Of a DNA stretch of 64,000 nt, positions 23,246-35,702 are shown one piece after another; the stretch's first letter is position 1; every line of letters starts with the position of its first letter. The notes beneath the pieces were generated by a model. The model searched no databases. It had not been told where the DNA came from and worked only from the letters and a program-made list of their open reading frames with translations. A program made the position numbers and the translations under genes. Source of the DNA: Acestrorhynchus altus (Eukaryota > Chordata > Actinopteri > Characiformes > Acestrorhynchidae). Location of the stretch: positions 10,120,605 to 10,184,604 of the forward strand of contig CM067509.1 in assembly GCA_034509495.1 (NCBI GenBank), written 5' to 3'.

Positions 23246-23489
23246 TTGAGTTTAAAAACAAGATGTGGTATTAATGTCAAGGCTGATCACTGTATGGCAT
23301 GATGGTTCCAGTGGTACCCATCCAGTAGTATCCTGCTTTAGTTTGAGTAACTGTGTCTACTGTCCAGGGAAGGCTTTTTACTAGATTTTGGTGCACTGCT
23401 ATGAGGGTTTGAAGGTATTCAGCAGCAAGAGGTTGATTGTTCAGCCATTAACTAGCTCTGCATGACTAGTCTAGTTTTTAGCTTGAGCT

Positions 23490-24440
23490 TAAACATATAA
23501 AGACTGCATTTTTTTTTGTTAAAGACGTTAAACCAACATGAAGAGAAAAGCAATTAATTTTGAAACTGAAAAAAGGAGAATTGATTAGAGCCATTGGACA
23601 AACGTTTTGGAACAACAATTTGGAATGTCCCAAAAAAAGAAAGAAACTACTGGTGTACTGAGCAACAGACATCAAACAAGTCGGCCAAGGAAAACAACAG
23701 TAGCTGATGACAGAAATATTGAGAGACCTGTAAAGAAAACCCTAAAAACTTTATTGACATCACCAATGACCTCCTCAGTGCAAGGGGGGCAGGTATCACA
23801 ACCCACTGTTCGAAGAAGACTCGAATTACACAGTCCATACCATGTGATGCAAACCACTCATCAGCAGTAAGAATGGGAAGGCCAGATTGGAATTTGCAAA
23901 AAAGTACAGACATGAGCCACAAAAGTGGAACTGGACTGATCTCGACCAAAGTAATGGAAAGGCCAAAGTGTGGAGAAGAAAAGGAACTGCTTATGATCCG
24001 AAGCATACAAGCTCATCTGTGACACGTGATGGAGGTAAATGTCATGGCTTGGGCATGCATGGCTGTTTCTGGAACAGGCTCATTAATATTCATTGATGAT
24101 GTAAGTAATGATGGTAAAAGCAGAAGAAATTCTTAAGTGTACAGAAACATTTTGCATGTCAATTTATGGAGAAATACAAAATATTATATCAGCTGACCCA
24201 ATAGAGCATGAATTTCACCACCTGAAGAGGAGACTGACGGTAGAAACCCCCGAAAAACAACAGAAAGAAGCTGTAGTTAATGCCTGTAATAGCTTCACAA
24301 ATGAAGAATAAAACAGTTTGTTGAGGTCAAGCTTGAGGGCAGTTACTGCAAGTAAGGCCACCAAAGAGTAAATGTTATTCACTTTAAGATTATTTGTTCT
24401 TTTTCTTTTACTCACCTTAAGCAACATACGTACAACATAC
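23490..24440 (+). mobile_element. Tc1-like transposon relic, nearly full order of domains
   Basis: Plus-strand pieces appear in order. The N-terminal helix-turn-helix region (23607-23870) has 'SRPRKTTVADDRNIER' and 'VSQPTVRRRLELH'. The middle (23887-24096) has 'EFAKKYRHEPQKWN' and 'GKAKVWRRKGTAYDPKHTSS'. The C-terminal piece (24108-24311) has 'ADPIEHEFHHLKRRL'. A deletion joins the middle directly to the last block, removing the second catalytic Asp and the S-P-D-L region. The first Asp region is also altered, so it is inactive. No clear terminal repeats were found, and the boundaries are estimated. Confidence 0.8.
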
Positions 24441-25435
24441 AAGCTGGAATTCTGAACTTCTCATACTTCTCTGTTTATCTTAAACCCAAATGTCTTCAGT
24501 GAACAACAAAAACAAAAAGGACTGTACCTTGCTATTGACTATTGATTTTTAGCTTAACAACAGTGTGTAGAGTGTATGTGATGATATGAGATGGTATATC
24601 ATTAGACATAAGCCAATTTGTTTATATCAAAGCCCTGATTTACTATTCATTTTTAACATTTGCTGATCAGCTTTACAGAGATCAGAGTCTGAGCCCATAG
24701 TGAACAAGCCAGAGGTGATGTTGGCAAGAGGAAAATAGCTCCCTCAGGGCAAGAGGAAGTAACTTTGTGAGATTCAAAAATGATCCTCCTCTGATCAACA
24801 CTAAACTGCAAAACTACCGTATGAATTACAGTGCGAGTCTTACTGGGATTATGACTCCAGCTTGCATTTAAACTTAACCATGTTCTGTTTATCCAGGTTT
24901 AACACAGTAAGTGACACATTCAAAAAAGACCAGTTGAGTTGAGGCAAATGGCAAATATGCACACTGCATATGCAAATACTGCTGCTCCCACGAGGCAAAA
25001 ATGACTCCTGTCAACTGACAACATTTGGAGCATGTGAGAGCAATGGAGTGATAACCAGTTATACATCAAGAACAGTGTTATCCAAAGGCTTATCTGTAAA
25101 AGTAGGCTTAATCCTTAAAACCTAGACTTAGAGACTTTGGGTTAGTGTATGAAACTCAAACAGGAAGCTTATTCCACAGATGAGATCTCAGGAGAAAATC
25201 TTCTGACCTGCTATAATTTTCATAATTGTAGGTACAGATAAAGAGCCTGTACCTTATAATCAAAGCAGGCACGGCAGGTCATAATACATGAGCAGTATGC
25301 TGTAAGACAAGCCTATTTATAGTTGTATAGGTCAGTTTTTGTTAACAAGGCCAAAATTTAAGTAGAAGCCAAAGATGTGTCCATAAAATTGGACTAAAAA
25401 GACCGAGAAGTTTAGAAGGGAAGTTGAACCTCAGT
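24441..25435. other. Unannotated noncoding stretch
   Basis: AT-rich sequence with no recognised feature. Confidence 0.55.
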
Positions 25436-25656
25436 GTAAATCTGCATACAATTGTGCTTGCACAAAGGGAAATCCTCTGCATTTAACCTGTCCACCCCCC
25501 AAAAACACCACACAAATGCATACTAGTGAATTCACTAGAGTTAAGTGCCTTGTTCAAGAGCACTTCAGTCACTTCCTGTCAGTTCAGTGAATCAAACAAT
25601 CAACCTTACAGTCACAAGGCTGGTTCTCTAACCACCAAGCCCTGGCTGCCCAAATC
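25436..25656 (-). mobile_element. tRNA-derived SINE, family B copy 1
   Basis: The tRNA-like head lies at the right end (minus strand 'GGTGGTTAGAGAACC', then a diverged B box). The tail side has 'CCTCTGCATTTAACCTGTCC'. The same layout is seen at 26855-27062 and 32895-33142. This is an aged copy. Confidence 0.7.
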
Positions 25657-26854
25657 AGGTCACCTAGTCAGGAGTTAAAGATATCAAAAGGTCAATACGC
25701 CATTCAACTTTAGTTGGGCCACAGAATCACAGATAGTGATGACGCCATTCCTCACCATGTTCAACAAAACGAATAAACAAAATGGTTGAACAAGACAACA
25801 TTCTTACTGATGCAAATATGATTGCCTGCTTTAAAAAAATGTGCCTTCCAAACTACTACCAGCCACTATTTAGAAAGCTTAAAAAAAAATATCACAATGC
25901 TAATTCAGCACTAGGATTCTTAAGCAAATTATCTGCACAAAGCAAACAGTACATTATGATCCAGTTTGGCACTCCGGTTTGAGAAAGTCCTGCTTAAACA
26001 GTAATTACATACACATGGTTTTAGCATCATCATCGCAATGTAGGCATGTGCAATATACACATCGCAACACATACAAAGTAACATATGGCAAGTTTTATTC
26101 AAATGTTACAATTCCTGCTGCCTGATACAAAAGTCAAGTTCATTTACCATGACTGATGGACCTAAAAGTAGATTCTGGCTGCCCAATATGATTTATTTAA
26201 CTCTTAGTTAACTTAACAGTCTTCGATTTACAGAGGTCATGACACTTCGAATTAGTGAATTCTTATGATATCAGGTGAAAATGCCCATAATATGTATTTT
26301 TTTTTTATATTACAATACAAAATAACATGCATGATCAGTTCAGCCTCAGGTTAAACTCTGCTACAGTTCTGGAATGGAGCAGGAAGCAATATTACAATTT
26401 GCAAAGCAGTCAGCTAATAATACTGTCCTTATCATTAATTAACCAAACTGCTCTTACTTTCATACTTCAGATAAAAAAAAAAAAAAAAAATACACTTCCA
26501 CATCAAAGATTTGGGAATATATAGGCTACAAGTTGTAGTTCACACCATATCTTACTAACATTGCAGTAATGCAAATTTCTGCCAGCTGGGATTTTGGTGG
26601 TTTGTTAGCATCAAGCGAACAAGTGCCCTGGATATCTGTGTGCTCAGATAACCGTGCCAACTCAATTTTAAATCCGGCATATGTTTTACTGTCATTATCA
26701 TCACTATTGTGAACATATTAAAGATGCTTTTGGATCACAATGAAATGAAGTGTGTTTGCTTTATGTTTAAGCACTCATTTCCCTGCCAAACACTGTAAAA
26801 TGTCCCTCCCATTTTCTGGCATTTTTCAAAATGAACTTGATGTGGCATTTTCTT
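25657..26854. other. Unannotated noncoding stretch
   Basis: Includes an A-rich tract at 26470-26490. The plus frame 25782-25982 (66 codons) has no recognisable signature and the frame at 26327-26524 is probably chance. Confidence 0.5.
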
Positions 26855-27062
26855 ATTGTAAACATGAAGAGGAGATCCACTGTGCCTGCCCACAGGGAAA
26901 TCTGTCCTTCACAGAGCGGTGGGCAGCCCTATCCACAGCCCCGTGGGAGCAGTTGAGAAGCTAAGTGCCTTGCCTAAGGGCACTTCAGTCATGTCCTGAC
27001 AGTTCAGGGAATCAAACCGGCAACCTTCCAGTCACAAGGCTAGTACCCTAACCACCAGGTCA
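26855..27062 (-). mobile_element. tRNA-derived SINE, family B copy 2
   Basis: On the minus strand the head reads 'CCTGGTGGTTAGGGTACTAG' (A box), then 'GGTTGCCGGTTTGATTCCC' (B box). The body contains 'GCCCTTAGGCAAGGCACTTA'. The pol III boxes are well kept in this copy. The plus frame 26752-26964 overlaps it and is not a gene. Confidence 0.75.
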
Positions 27063-27260
27063 GCTCCCTCACTCCCTGCTCTCAGCTTCTCCACTACTCT
27101 GCTCCCCTGCACCCCATTCACACTTTCATGTACACACTATAGAGGGGGCATAAGACTTTGAAATTTGATCATTTCTTATAAACACTGTTTAAATATAGTG
27201 TAAAAAATAATAATAAATAAATAAAAAATATATAATATATATAAAAACACACACACACAT
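27063..27260. repeat. Dispersed repeat, copy 1 (partners 30690-30870 and 31030-31150)
   Basis: 'CCCTGCTCTCAGCTTCTCC', 'TACTCTGCTCC', 'CTCATGTACACAC'-type and 'GGAGGGGGCATAA'-type blocks recur at 30.7 kb and, more diverged, at 31.05 kb. The family is not identified. Confidence 0.6.
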
Positions 27261-28024
27261 GTGTGTTTACAGTTTTTAAAGAAGGTCAATGAGGGTATTT
27301 TTCAAATCAAGGCATGCAAGCAAACAAGAGATATCAGTGTAAGATCTTGTTGTCATCTTCTCTACTAAAGGACATAAAAGTCAAATACATGCTGGTCAGG
27401 TAAATGCCCCAGTTTGGGCACAGGGTAGCTGCATGTGCTGTTTTATTATGTGGAGGAGCTCTCCCACGGTGAAAGAATGAGGACACCACCACCACCACCT
27501 GATCAAATTAGTTCTTAATGGAGTTGCTCGCTTAAACTACAAAACGTGAATCTCAATGTCTCAGGGAAATGTCAAGGAAAAGCTTACAGAGTTGAAACGG
27601 AAAGCTTTTCGAATGACAACAAGAGGCTGCATAGTACATTAAATATGAAAGCAGCCTTACCCTGACACACAGGCCTGCATCTCCAGTACATGCTGGCTGG
27701 TGTAATGAAATAAGAGACGCATAATGAAAGGAATGCTTACACAGTGTAAGACCCAAACCAATGCTTAAGAGAACCATAACAAAATATATTAGAAGAATAC
27801 TTCATGTGGTTTGATGTATGGGCTGGATTGTAGTATTGTATAAAGACAGGTGGAAATGGAAATGTTGCTCATAACAGAACCACAAAATGAGTTGATAGGA
27901 TACCATATATAATATCAATTGTTCTGTGCAGGATTTTGCCATCTTCTGTATTATTTCACACACCAAAAATTGTATTATACCAAGAAATCACATTTCAGGT
28001 ATAATCACTAGATGTGCATGACAT
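27261..28024. other. Unannotated noncoding stretch
   Basis: No feature was recognised beyond a short (CAC)n at 27485. The minus frame 27553-27777 has no signature. Confidence 0.5.
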
Positions 28025-28925
28025 TAAAACACAGTTCTTGGTGCACAGTTTCTCCACATTGTTTTGTCCACATCAGTCTATTCAAAGTATTTTTTCTCCA
28101 AAAAAAAAAAAAAAGCGGTCAAGTGATTGCTTATCATATACACTGCATTCCAAATTACTAAGCAAAATGATATGTTTCTCTGATTTTTGAAATGGCCAAT
28201 CCAAATGACAGTCAGTTTAATTTTCAAATCATAAATAAAATTTGATTTATACTCTAATGGTTGAACAAACTAATAACAATTTAAAAAAAAAACAAAAAAA
28301 AACCTATATATATTATGCACAACAGTTTCAAAACATTTCATTCATTGTAAAAAAATGAAAATGGTCATTTGTTGAATTTGACGCATTAAGTAACTGAAAC
28401 CAAAAGCTGTTTCAATCAAGAACATCTTCACACCACCTTCACAATTCTCATCCATTGAACTTCAGTGTTTTTGGACAGTTTCTGCTTGAATTTCTTAACA
28501 GGATGTCAGAATAGCCTGACAGAGCTGCTGTTTTGATGTGAACTGCCTCCTACCCTCATAGACCTTTTGCTTGATAATACTCCAAAGGTTTTATAGGGTT
28601 GAGGTCAGGGGAGGAGGTGTCTACAGGACAAGCTGTTCTTTGCAGCATGAGATGGTGCATTGCCATGCATGAACATGATTTTGCTACAGAAGGCACAGTT
28701 TTTGTATACCATGGAAGAAAGTGATCAGTTAGAAACTCTCTACCTTGCAGAGGTCCTTCAGGGACCCTCAGGGACCCAGCAGATCTCTGCCCATGATTCC
28801 AGCCCAAAACATGACTCCACCACCTCCTTGCTGACGTCGCATTCTTTTTGGGACATGGTGGCTATCCACCAATCATCCATTTCTCTATCCATCTGGACCG
28901 TCCAGGGTTGCACAGCACTCATCAG
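28025..28925. repeat. 901-base tandem duplication, unit 1
   Basis: The sequence from 'TAAAACACAGTTCTTGG' at 28025 to 'CACTCATCAG' at 28925 is repeated immediately at 28926-29826. Reading the two line by line I found no difference, including two A tracts of 15 and 10. The unit contains 116 bases of DNA outside the Tc1 element and the first 785 bases of the element. The 83-codon minus frame inside it is identical in both units. Confidence 0.95.
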
Positions 28926-29826
28926 TAAAACACAGTTCTTGGTGCACAGTTTCTCCACATTGTTTTGTCCACATCAGTCTATTCAAAGTATTTTTTCTCC
29001 AAAAAAAAAAAAAAAGCGGTCAAGTGATTGCTTATCATATACACTGCATTCCAAATTACTAAGCAAAATGATATGTTTCTCTGATTTTTGAAATGGCCAA
29101 TCCAAATGACAGTCAGTTTAATTTTCAAATCATAAATAAAATTTGATTTATACTCTAATGGTTGAACAAACTAATAACAATTTAAAAAAAAAACAAAAAA
29201 AAACCTATATATATTATGCACAACAGTTTCAAAACATTTCATTCATTGTAAAAAAATGAAAATGGTCATTTGTTGAATTTGACGCATTAAGTAACTGAAA
29301 CCAAAAGCTGTTTCAATCAAGAACATCTTCACACCACCTTCACAATTCTCATCCATTGAACTTCAGTGTTTTTGGACAGTTTCTGCTTGAATTTCTTAAC
29401 AGGATGTCAGAATAGCCTGACAGAGCTGCTGTTTTGATGTGAACTGCCTCCTACCCTCATAGACCTTTTGCTTGATAATACTCCAAAGGTTTTATAGGGT
29501 TGAGGTCAGGGGAGGAGGTGTCTACAGGACAAGCTGTTCTTTGCAGCATGAGATGGTGCATTGCCATGCATGAACATGATTTTGCTACAGAAGGCACAGT
29601 TTTTGTATACCATGGAAGAAAGTGATCAGTTAGAAACTCTCTACCTTGCAGAGGTCCTTCAGGGACCCTCAGGGACCCAGCAGATCTCTGCCCATGATTC
29701 CAGCCCAAAACATGACTCCACCACCTCCTTGCTGACGTCGCATTCTTTTTGGGACATGGTGGCTATCCACCAATCATCCATTTCTCTATCCATCTGGACC
29801 GTCCAGGGTTGCACAGCACTCATCAG
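28926..29826. repeat. 901-base tandem duplication, unit 2
   Basis: The second unit continues without a break into the rest of the Tc1 element. The junctions share a short TAAA microhomology: unit 1 begins TAAAACACAG, unit 2 begins TAAAACACAG, and the sequence after unit 2 begins TAAACAAG. Confidence 0.95.
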
Positions 29827-30440
29827 TAAACAAGACTGTTTGAAAATTAGTTTTGTATGTCCGGCCCCAATGCAACCGTTTCTGCTTGTGAGCACTGGTT
29901 ACCGGTGGCCGAATAGTTGGTTTTTGCAGAACAGCAAGCCTATACTAAGGGTGTGTGGGACTCCAGAGGCACCAGCAGCTTCAAATGTGTCTGTGCAGCT
30001 TTGTAATGGCATTTTTGCAGCTGCTCTCTTAATCCAATGAATGTCTGTCAGAAACCTTCCTCATTATGCCTTTATCTGAATGAACCCGTCTGTGCTCTGA
30101 ATCAGCCAGAAATCTCTCCACAGTATGACGATCACACAGTTTTTGTGAAAGGTAATTAACAACAGTGCACTGCACCTTTTGACAATTTTCAGCAGCAGAA
30201 AGATCCTTTTTCTTTCTCATATTGCTTGAAACCTGTGGCCTGCTTAATAATGTGGAACGTCCTTCTAACATAGTTTTCCTTTAATTGGGCTCACCTGGCA
30301 AACTAATTATCACAGGTGTCTGAGATTAATTTCAGTGATCCAAAGAGTCCTGAGCCACAATACCGTCAATGAGTTTAATTGAAAAACAAAAAATGTAATC
30401 TTTGATAAGTCCAGTTTGCATAATAATTTGGAATGTGGTG
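29042..30440 (-). mobile_element. Tc1-like transposon, full-length copy, dead transposase
   Basis: TA dinucleotides flank both ends (29040-29041 and 30441-30442). The inverted ends 'CACTGCATTCCAAATTA' and, on the minus strand, 'CACCACATTCCAAATTA' agree at all but a few positions over 26 bases. The length, 1399 bases, suits a Tc1 element. On the minus strand the N-terminal region (30271-30029) has 'MRKKKDLSAAENCQK' and a helix-turn-helix-like stretch 'DRHTVERFLAD'. Near 29820 an F-T-D-E motif marks the first catalytic Asp. The third catalytic residue is lost: the minus frame 29708-29457 reads 'SPDLNPIKPLEYYQ', with Lys where Glu should be. Frameshifts and stops separate the pieces. Confidence 0.9.
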
Positions 30441-30689
30441 TAGATATTGGAAAAGAGAGTGGGTGTGCCTTGCAGTTTTTCAGATGAGCCAACCATATAA
30501 ACGTCTCTCCAGCTTGTATCCAGCAAGACCTACATTGCCAGAAATAATTACAAACAAAAAAAAATACAACATTCTTATTACAATGATAAAAAGTTACAGG
30601 CTAACATTGTGGATAGATGTGTGGCGTCTTTCTGTAGACCAACCAATCAGAACAGAGCTCATTAAATCACAAGATCTTTTCTCTACTCC

Positions 30690-30870
30690 TTTACTAGGCT
30701 CCACCCCCTGCTCTCAGCTCCTCCTCTACTCTGCTCCTCACCACGCCATTTGCAATCTCATGTACACACGATGGAGGGGGCATGAAACTTGTGTGTTTAA
30801 GTGTATATAAAGCAGAAATGAAGATCACATTTCATTATTTAATTATAGCACAAATAATGGAAGAAGGATT
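30690..30870. repeat. Dispersed repeat, copy 2 (partner 27063-27260)
   Basis: 'CCCCCTGCTCTCAGCTCC', 'CTACTCTGCTCCTC' and 'CTCATGTACACACGATGG' match the 27.1 kb block in order. A third, weaker copy follows at about 31030-31150. Confidence 0.6.
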
Positions 30871-30900
30871 TCATGGGGTGTCAATTTTCACATCGTATCA

Positions 30901-31020
30901 TAGGGCTGGGTAACATATCAATATTTATGTCTATATTAGGGTATAAACAAAGCAAGATATGGACTGAGCAGTTATTGCTTATATCGAGTTTCAAAGCTTT
31001 ATCTAAAATTTCTGTTTCAA
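30901..31020. repeat. Possible miniature-element end
   Basis: 'AGGGCTGGGTAACATATC' resembles one terminus of the same AT-rich family as the blocks at 11765 and 2625. The opposite end was not found. Confidence 0.3.
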
Positions 31021-31150
31021 TCTTGTGAAAACCTTTTTTCTGTTCTCGGCGCCTCTGCTACTCTGCGACCTTCTGCCCCGATTCACGTTCAAACTAAGTA
31101 CACACTACTTAGTTTCTATAAAGAAGAATGTTTAAATATACTGAGAAAGG

Positions 31151-32894
31151 ACTAGACATCAGAGAACAATTTAAAAGTAGTTAATGAAACTGAAGAAACA
31201 AAACCACACCATCAATACGGTGCCTGTTTTCCAAAAGGCACCGTACATTGGTGAATTGTGATATCACTGTTTTTAATGCAATGTTCTCTCCATCTCTATA
31301 GTAGTTAGTTAGGCCTACTAACATTTACACATTCTTACTAAATACAAAGTCTTGTTTTTTTGTTGGGGGCTGAAAAGGTGGGCTGTCTAGGTAAGCTGTC
31401 TAGATTAGCTGTAATTCAGAGAGATCAACCTGGCTGAACACCCTTGAAGGCTGTGAGCGAGTCCCTTAACAGGAAGATCAGTTACTGTGAAATGCAGAGT
31501 GACTGGTGGAGTGTTTAAGTAAGTAATCTCTAAAACTATTACAGCCTACAATGTTATATTTAATACATTACAGCACATGTATCCTATATAACACACATAT
31601 ATATATATATATTTATTCTTTTTTTTCCAGTTTACTTTTCCTGTTCATATAAACTAATAAAATGGGCAGAAAAGTGTTTACTATGGAAACAAATGAAATG
31701 TATCACTATACCCTCCTCACACCCAAAGCAAATGTTTACAAGCTTGTATTTAGACTCCATTACTCTCCCTTTGTATCCCTCTAATTGAAGTTCATTCAGT
31801 GTCAGAGACATCTATAACCTTTCGCTTTCAGCAGCCCCGTATTAGTTTACGCTCGTGGCTGCTGGCTCAGAGTGCCTGCTCTGATGTGTAGCCATCATCT
31901 CAAATAACACTCTCCTTTTCTCCAGAGCCAGAGCCTGGTTTGCCCAGTGCAATGTGCCGGCCACTCCCAACACCTGACAGCCCATTAGACAGGGCCATAG
32001 AAAGCAGCATAAAGCAGTACTCTGACGGGACACTCGAGGCTATATATGAGGCGTCCATACTTCAGCTGAAGTGATGGATGAGGCTGCAGCTGCACAGCTC
32101 AGGAGAGAGCCTTTATCAGACCATTTCACGACAGATGTCTGATGACAGTGGAATCACATTGGTATCAGCAGATTGATCATTTGAAAACCATTTGACTGCT
32201 GTTTACATTTGATTAATATGGCAAACATATTTGAACTCCAGAAAAGAAGCATGTTTGTAATAGAGATGCGAGTGTGAAGAACCCCTTAACATGTTTATTA
32301 TGGGATTTACTTTCTTTGAATGTGTAAATCGCTAACTGTTAATTCCCTAAGGAAGTAGATACTTTCACACATCTAACTAAATTCTCCTAAAAAGTGCTTT
32401 AAATATGCTCCTCAGTGGGTGCTTTTCAGAACAGGGTAAACCTGTTCATTATGCAAATCTGTGGTGGGATAGAATGGATTTTGCGCCCTCTGAAGTGCCA
32501 TTTCAATATATGTAATCATTGCACCAATAAAAAGGAAGCCAATAAAAAGAATGTAATACAATCAGATCACAGAGCAGCCTATACAACCCTATAAAAACCT
32601 TTGTGTCTACCTCACCCTTAACTGACTGATAGGGCCCCAGGAATCATTATTTCTCTTTTGCCCCATTCCAGTATTAAGGTGTTTTTTCTTTTCCTTTCCC
32701 TCAATTCTCTCTGAATTCTGTTTTATTCAGTTCTTTTCTCCACAGGTGTATAAAATTAACCCCCTAGCTATGCAGTCTGCCTTTCCACACATTTCTGAAA
32801 GAATGGGTGGTATTTAAAGAGCTTGCTGAATTAAAGGGCGGTATTGTAACAGAATGCCACCACTGGAACAAGAGAGTGTGTGAACGTTCTTCAC
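31151..32894. other. Unannotated stretch with a GC-richer, repeat-free segment
   Basis: A simple AT tract lies at 31595-31612. The segment 31800-32160 is GC-richer and repeat-free, with no coding frame I recognise on either strand. It could be a conserved regulatory element but the sequence alone cannot show this. Confidence 0.35.
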
Positions 32895-33142
32895 ATCTAG
32901 ATAATGTAACTGTAAACACTGTAAATCTGTCCTCTGCATTTAACCCATCCACGCAGTGAAACATATACACACTAGTGTGCAGAGAGCACACTGCCCATTG
33001 CGATGGTCAGGCCTATCCACGACACCCAGGGAACAGCTGGGGAGTTAAGTGCCTTGCTCAAGGGCACTTTAGTCAAGTCCTTGATTTGAACTGGCAACCT
33101 TCCAGGATCAAGACTGGTACCCTAACCACCAGGCCACAGATG
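32895..33142 (-). mobile_element. tRNA-derived SINE, family B copy 3
   Basis: The minus-strand head has 'GGCCTGGTGGTTAGGGTACC' (A-box side). The body includes 'GCCCTTGAGCAAGGCACTTA', 'CCCTGGGTGTCGTGG' and the tail 'GGGTTAAATGCAGAGGAC'. This is the longest of the four copies and shows the whole layout. The plus frame 32975-33274 is a shadow. Confidence 0.75.
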
Positions 33143-34615
33143 CTCATATTCCACAATCATCTCAGCTATGAAGTGAAATGGCACGTTCAGCTACAGAGCA
33201 CAGTCTCTGGTGACTTTTATGTACTTTCCACACAAAGTTCTGCTGAATCAATGAGTTTCAAACCTGTTGTTTGAGCTGCAAATAAACACCTGTGGATTTA
33301 GAATGGGATGTGATAAAAGCTGTAGGAATAATGTGTAGGTGCACAAATACTTTTGCTCATATGTATATTCGAAACCATTTCTAGTATGAATATGAATGAA
33401 CAGAGAACCTACTGAGTGAAAACAAATTAAAGGCATTATCGGGGAAATCTTGAAACCCCATTACATGCAGTGCCTTATCAAATATATTCGCTGCATCAAA
33501 CCTCTTAGCAGCATTTTTCAGAGAGTAAATGAAAAGGTTTTTCACCACTTTAGTGCTATAGTAACATAAAGAAAAAATAAGAGCAAGCAGCATTAAACCA
33601 CACTTTGATTGCCATAATTGCAGTGTGCTTACAATACAAACCAATGCAAGGTGAACATGGAGTTCTAATAACAGCTGCAATTTTCTGTATTTTCATTCTC
33701 TACAAATTGCACCATTTAATGGACCAAGGCCATGACTCACACTCCAATGTGAGAGACTGACTGGTATGGCATGTACAGAACCATTTCAAAGCCTTCCATA
33801 TTGTCTCTCCCTTGAAGACTGGACTGTGCAACATCCTTTAACTGTCCAAGTCATTCATTGGTTCAGTTCGTTTGCAATTGTAATCGTGTCATAATTGCTA
33901 AAAAGCACAATTTATCACTGTCAGCTTTTGGCTAATATTCTATTCCCAATCATGAATCATGAAATTAGACCCAAATACAGTAATGCTAATATGCTCTGAC
34001 CTGTTCCCCAACTCCAACCAAATGATTGCATAATTAACTGTTATATCAATGTCACAAAAGGCAAACACCATTATATCATTATATGATGGGTGTTTTACCC
34101 ATAATGCCTTTATACCCATGTATACAGTCAAGTTGACTATACATTATACAGTGTTTATAATGAACAGTTTATCCTGATACTGTAATGTGTTGAGCTATCT
34201 AAGCAGTGGTTGTTCAGGAGCCTGATAGGAATTACTAAACAAAATATACAATATGCTTAGTGAAGGTATAAAACTGCAATCTCAGTAATCCAGTGCTTTT
34301 CTCAAAGAATATAATATCTATATAGCCCATGTCTACTGCACTTGCTTACGAACAATGATCATCAAAAAATGTAATCTAAACATTTCTTATGCCATGTTTC
34401 AGTCAATTAAAATGATTTGTTCCTTCCATTTGTTTTATTCTGTGTTGAGTGATATGGTGGATATCTGGCCCAACACCAACGGAAGACCGTCAGACTCTCG
34501 CACTACCTGCTTCAGACCATTCGTTATTTTGCCAATTGCTTCTGCCATCATTATTATTATGACCACCATTGACTATCATTACTTTCATTATTCTTACCAT
34601 CACGATCATGATCTA
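33143..34615. other. Unannotated noncoding stretch
   Basis: AT-rich; the minus frames at 33381-33680 and 33940-34131 show no protein signature. Confidence 0.5.
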
Positions 34616-35500
34616 CACTGCATGGCCAAAAAAACAAAAAAAAAACAAAAAAAAAAAACTTTAGCTTTGATTACTGCATGCATTTACTGTGGCATCACAA
34701 GCTTCAGCAACATCTACATTTTTTTCTGACCATATTTAAGTTTCCCCCAAGATTGTGTTTTCACAGGAGATTTGGACCACTGTGCAAAGTTTTCTCCAGC
34801 ACATCCCAAAGATTATCAGTGGGGTTCAGCTCTGGACTTCAGGTGGCCAATTCATGTGTAAAATTGATCTTATCCTCCCTAAACCACTCTTTAACAGTTT
34901 GAGCCCGATGAATCCTTGCATTGTTATCTTCGAATATGCCCATCAGGGAAGAAATAAATCCCTTGATGGAATAACCTGGTCATTCAGTATATTGAGGTAG
35001 TCAGCTGACCTCATTCTTCGGGCATATAACGTTGCTGAACCTAGACCTGACCAACTGCAGCAACCTCAGATTATAGCATTGTCCCCACAGGCTTGCAGGG
35101 TAGGCACTAGGCATGATGGGTGCATCACTTCAGCCACCTCTCTTCTTACACTGATGAGCCCATCCCTCTGGAACAGGGTAAATCTGGACTCATCAGACCA
35201 CATAACCTTTTCCCATTGCTCCAGAGTCCAATCTTTATGCTCCCTGGCAAATTGAAGCCGTTTTTGCTGGTTAGCCTCACAGAAAAGTGGTTTTCTTAAC
35301 GCTACACAGCTGTTTAGTCCCAATCCCTTGAGTTCCCTTAACACTGTGCATGTGGAAAAGCTCTTAGTAAACACTCTTATGAAATGCTCTTACTAATAAA
35401 ACATTAAGACAATTCTTTACCTGATTTTAGAAGTTTCTACAATCTCCTTATATGTTTCTCTGCTTGATGCATTCTAATAATTTGACCCTTCTGAAAAAGA
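34616..35500 (-). mobile_element. Tc1-like transposon relic
   Basis: The left end 'CACTGCATGGCCAAAAAAAC' starts right after a TA. The minus frame 35374-35066 holds a clear Tc1 transposase middle: 'ANQQKRLQFAREHKDWTLEQ' followed by 'WEKVMWSDESRFTLFQ', with the first catalytic Asp in W-S-D-E-S. Further upstream on the minus strand (35500 to 35400) an N-terminal 'HQAEKHIRRL' stretch is readable, interrupted by stops. The region of the second Asp and of the Glu is decayed on the left side. No right terminal repeat was found. Confidence 0.8.
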
Positions 35501-35520
35501 TTAGGTTCATGGTTCAAGGT

Positions 35521-35702
35521 TCGATTTATTTGACATGTATATAGTTAAACACAGTACAACATGCAGTGAAATGCTTCTTTACAACTGTCTGCACCCGCAG
35601 ATCAATAGGGGAGAAGGGAGAAGGTAGGGAGAGGGTAAACAATAAATATGTGCAATCTGAGTAGAAAAAATAAATAAATAAATAAATAAATAATAAAAAA
35701 AT
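35521..35702. repeat. Retroposon-like fragment ending in (AAAT)n
   Basis: 'CAACATGCAGTGAAATGCTT' and 'CTGTCTGCACCCGCAG' resemble a common fish retroposon body. It ends in an (AAAT)n tract at 35665-35702. Confidence 0.45.

Noticed and set aside
28660..30040. Plus frames of 143 and 159 codons starting with the same sequence, apparent paralogous genes
   Set aside because: They are shadows antisense to the Tc1 transposase, duplicated by the 901-base tandem duplication.
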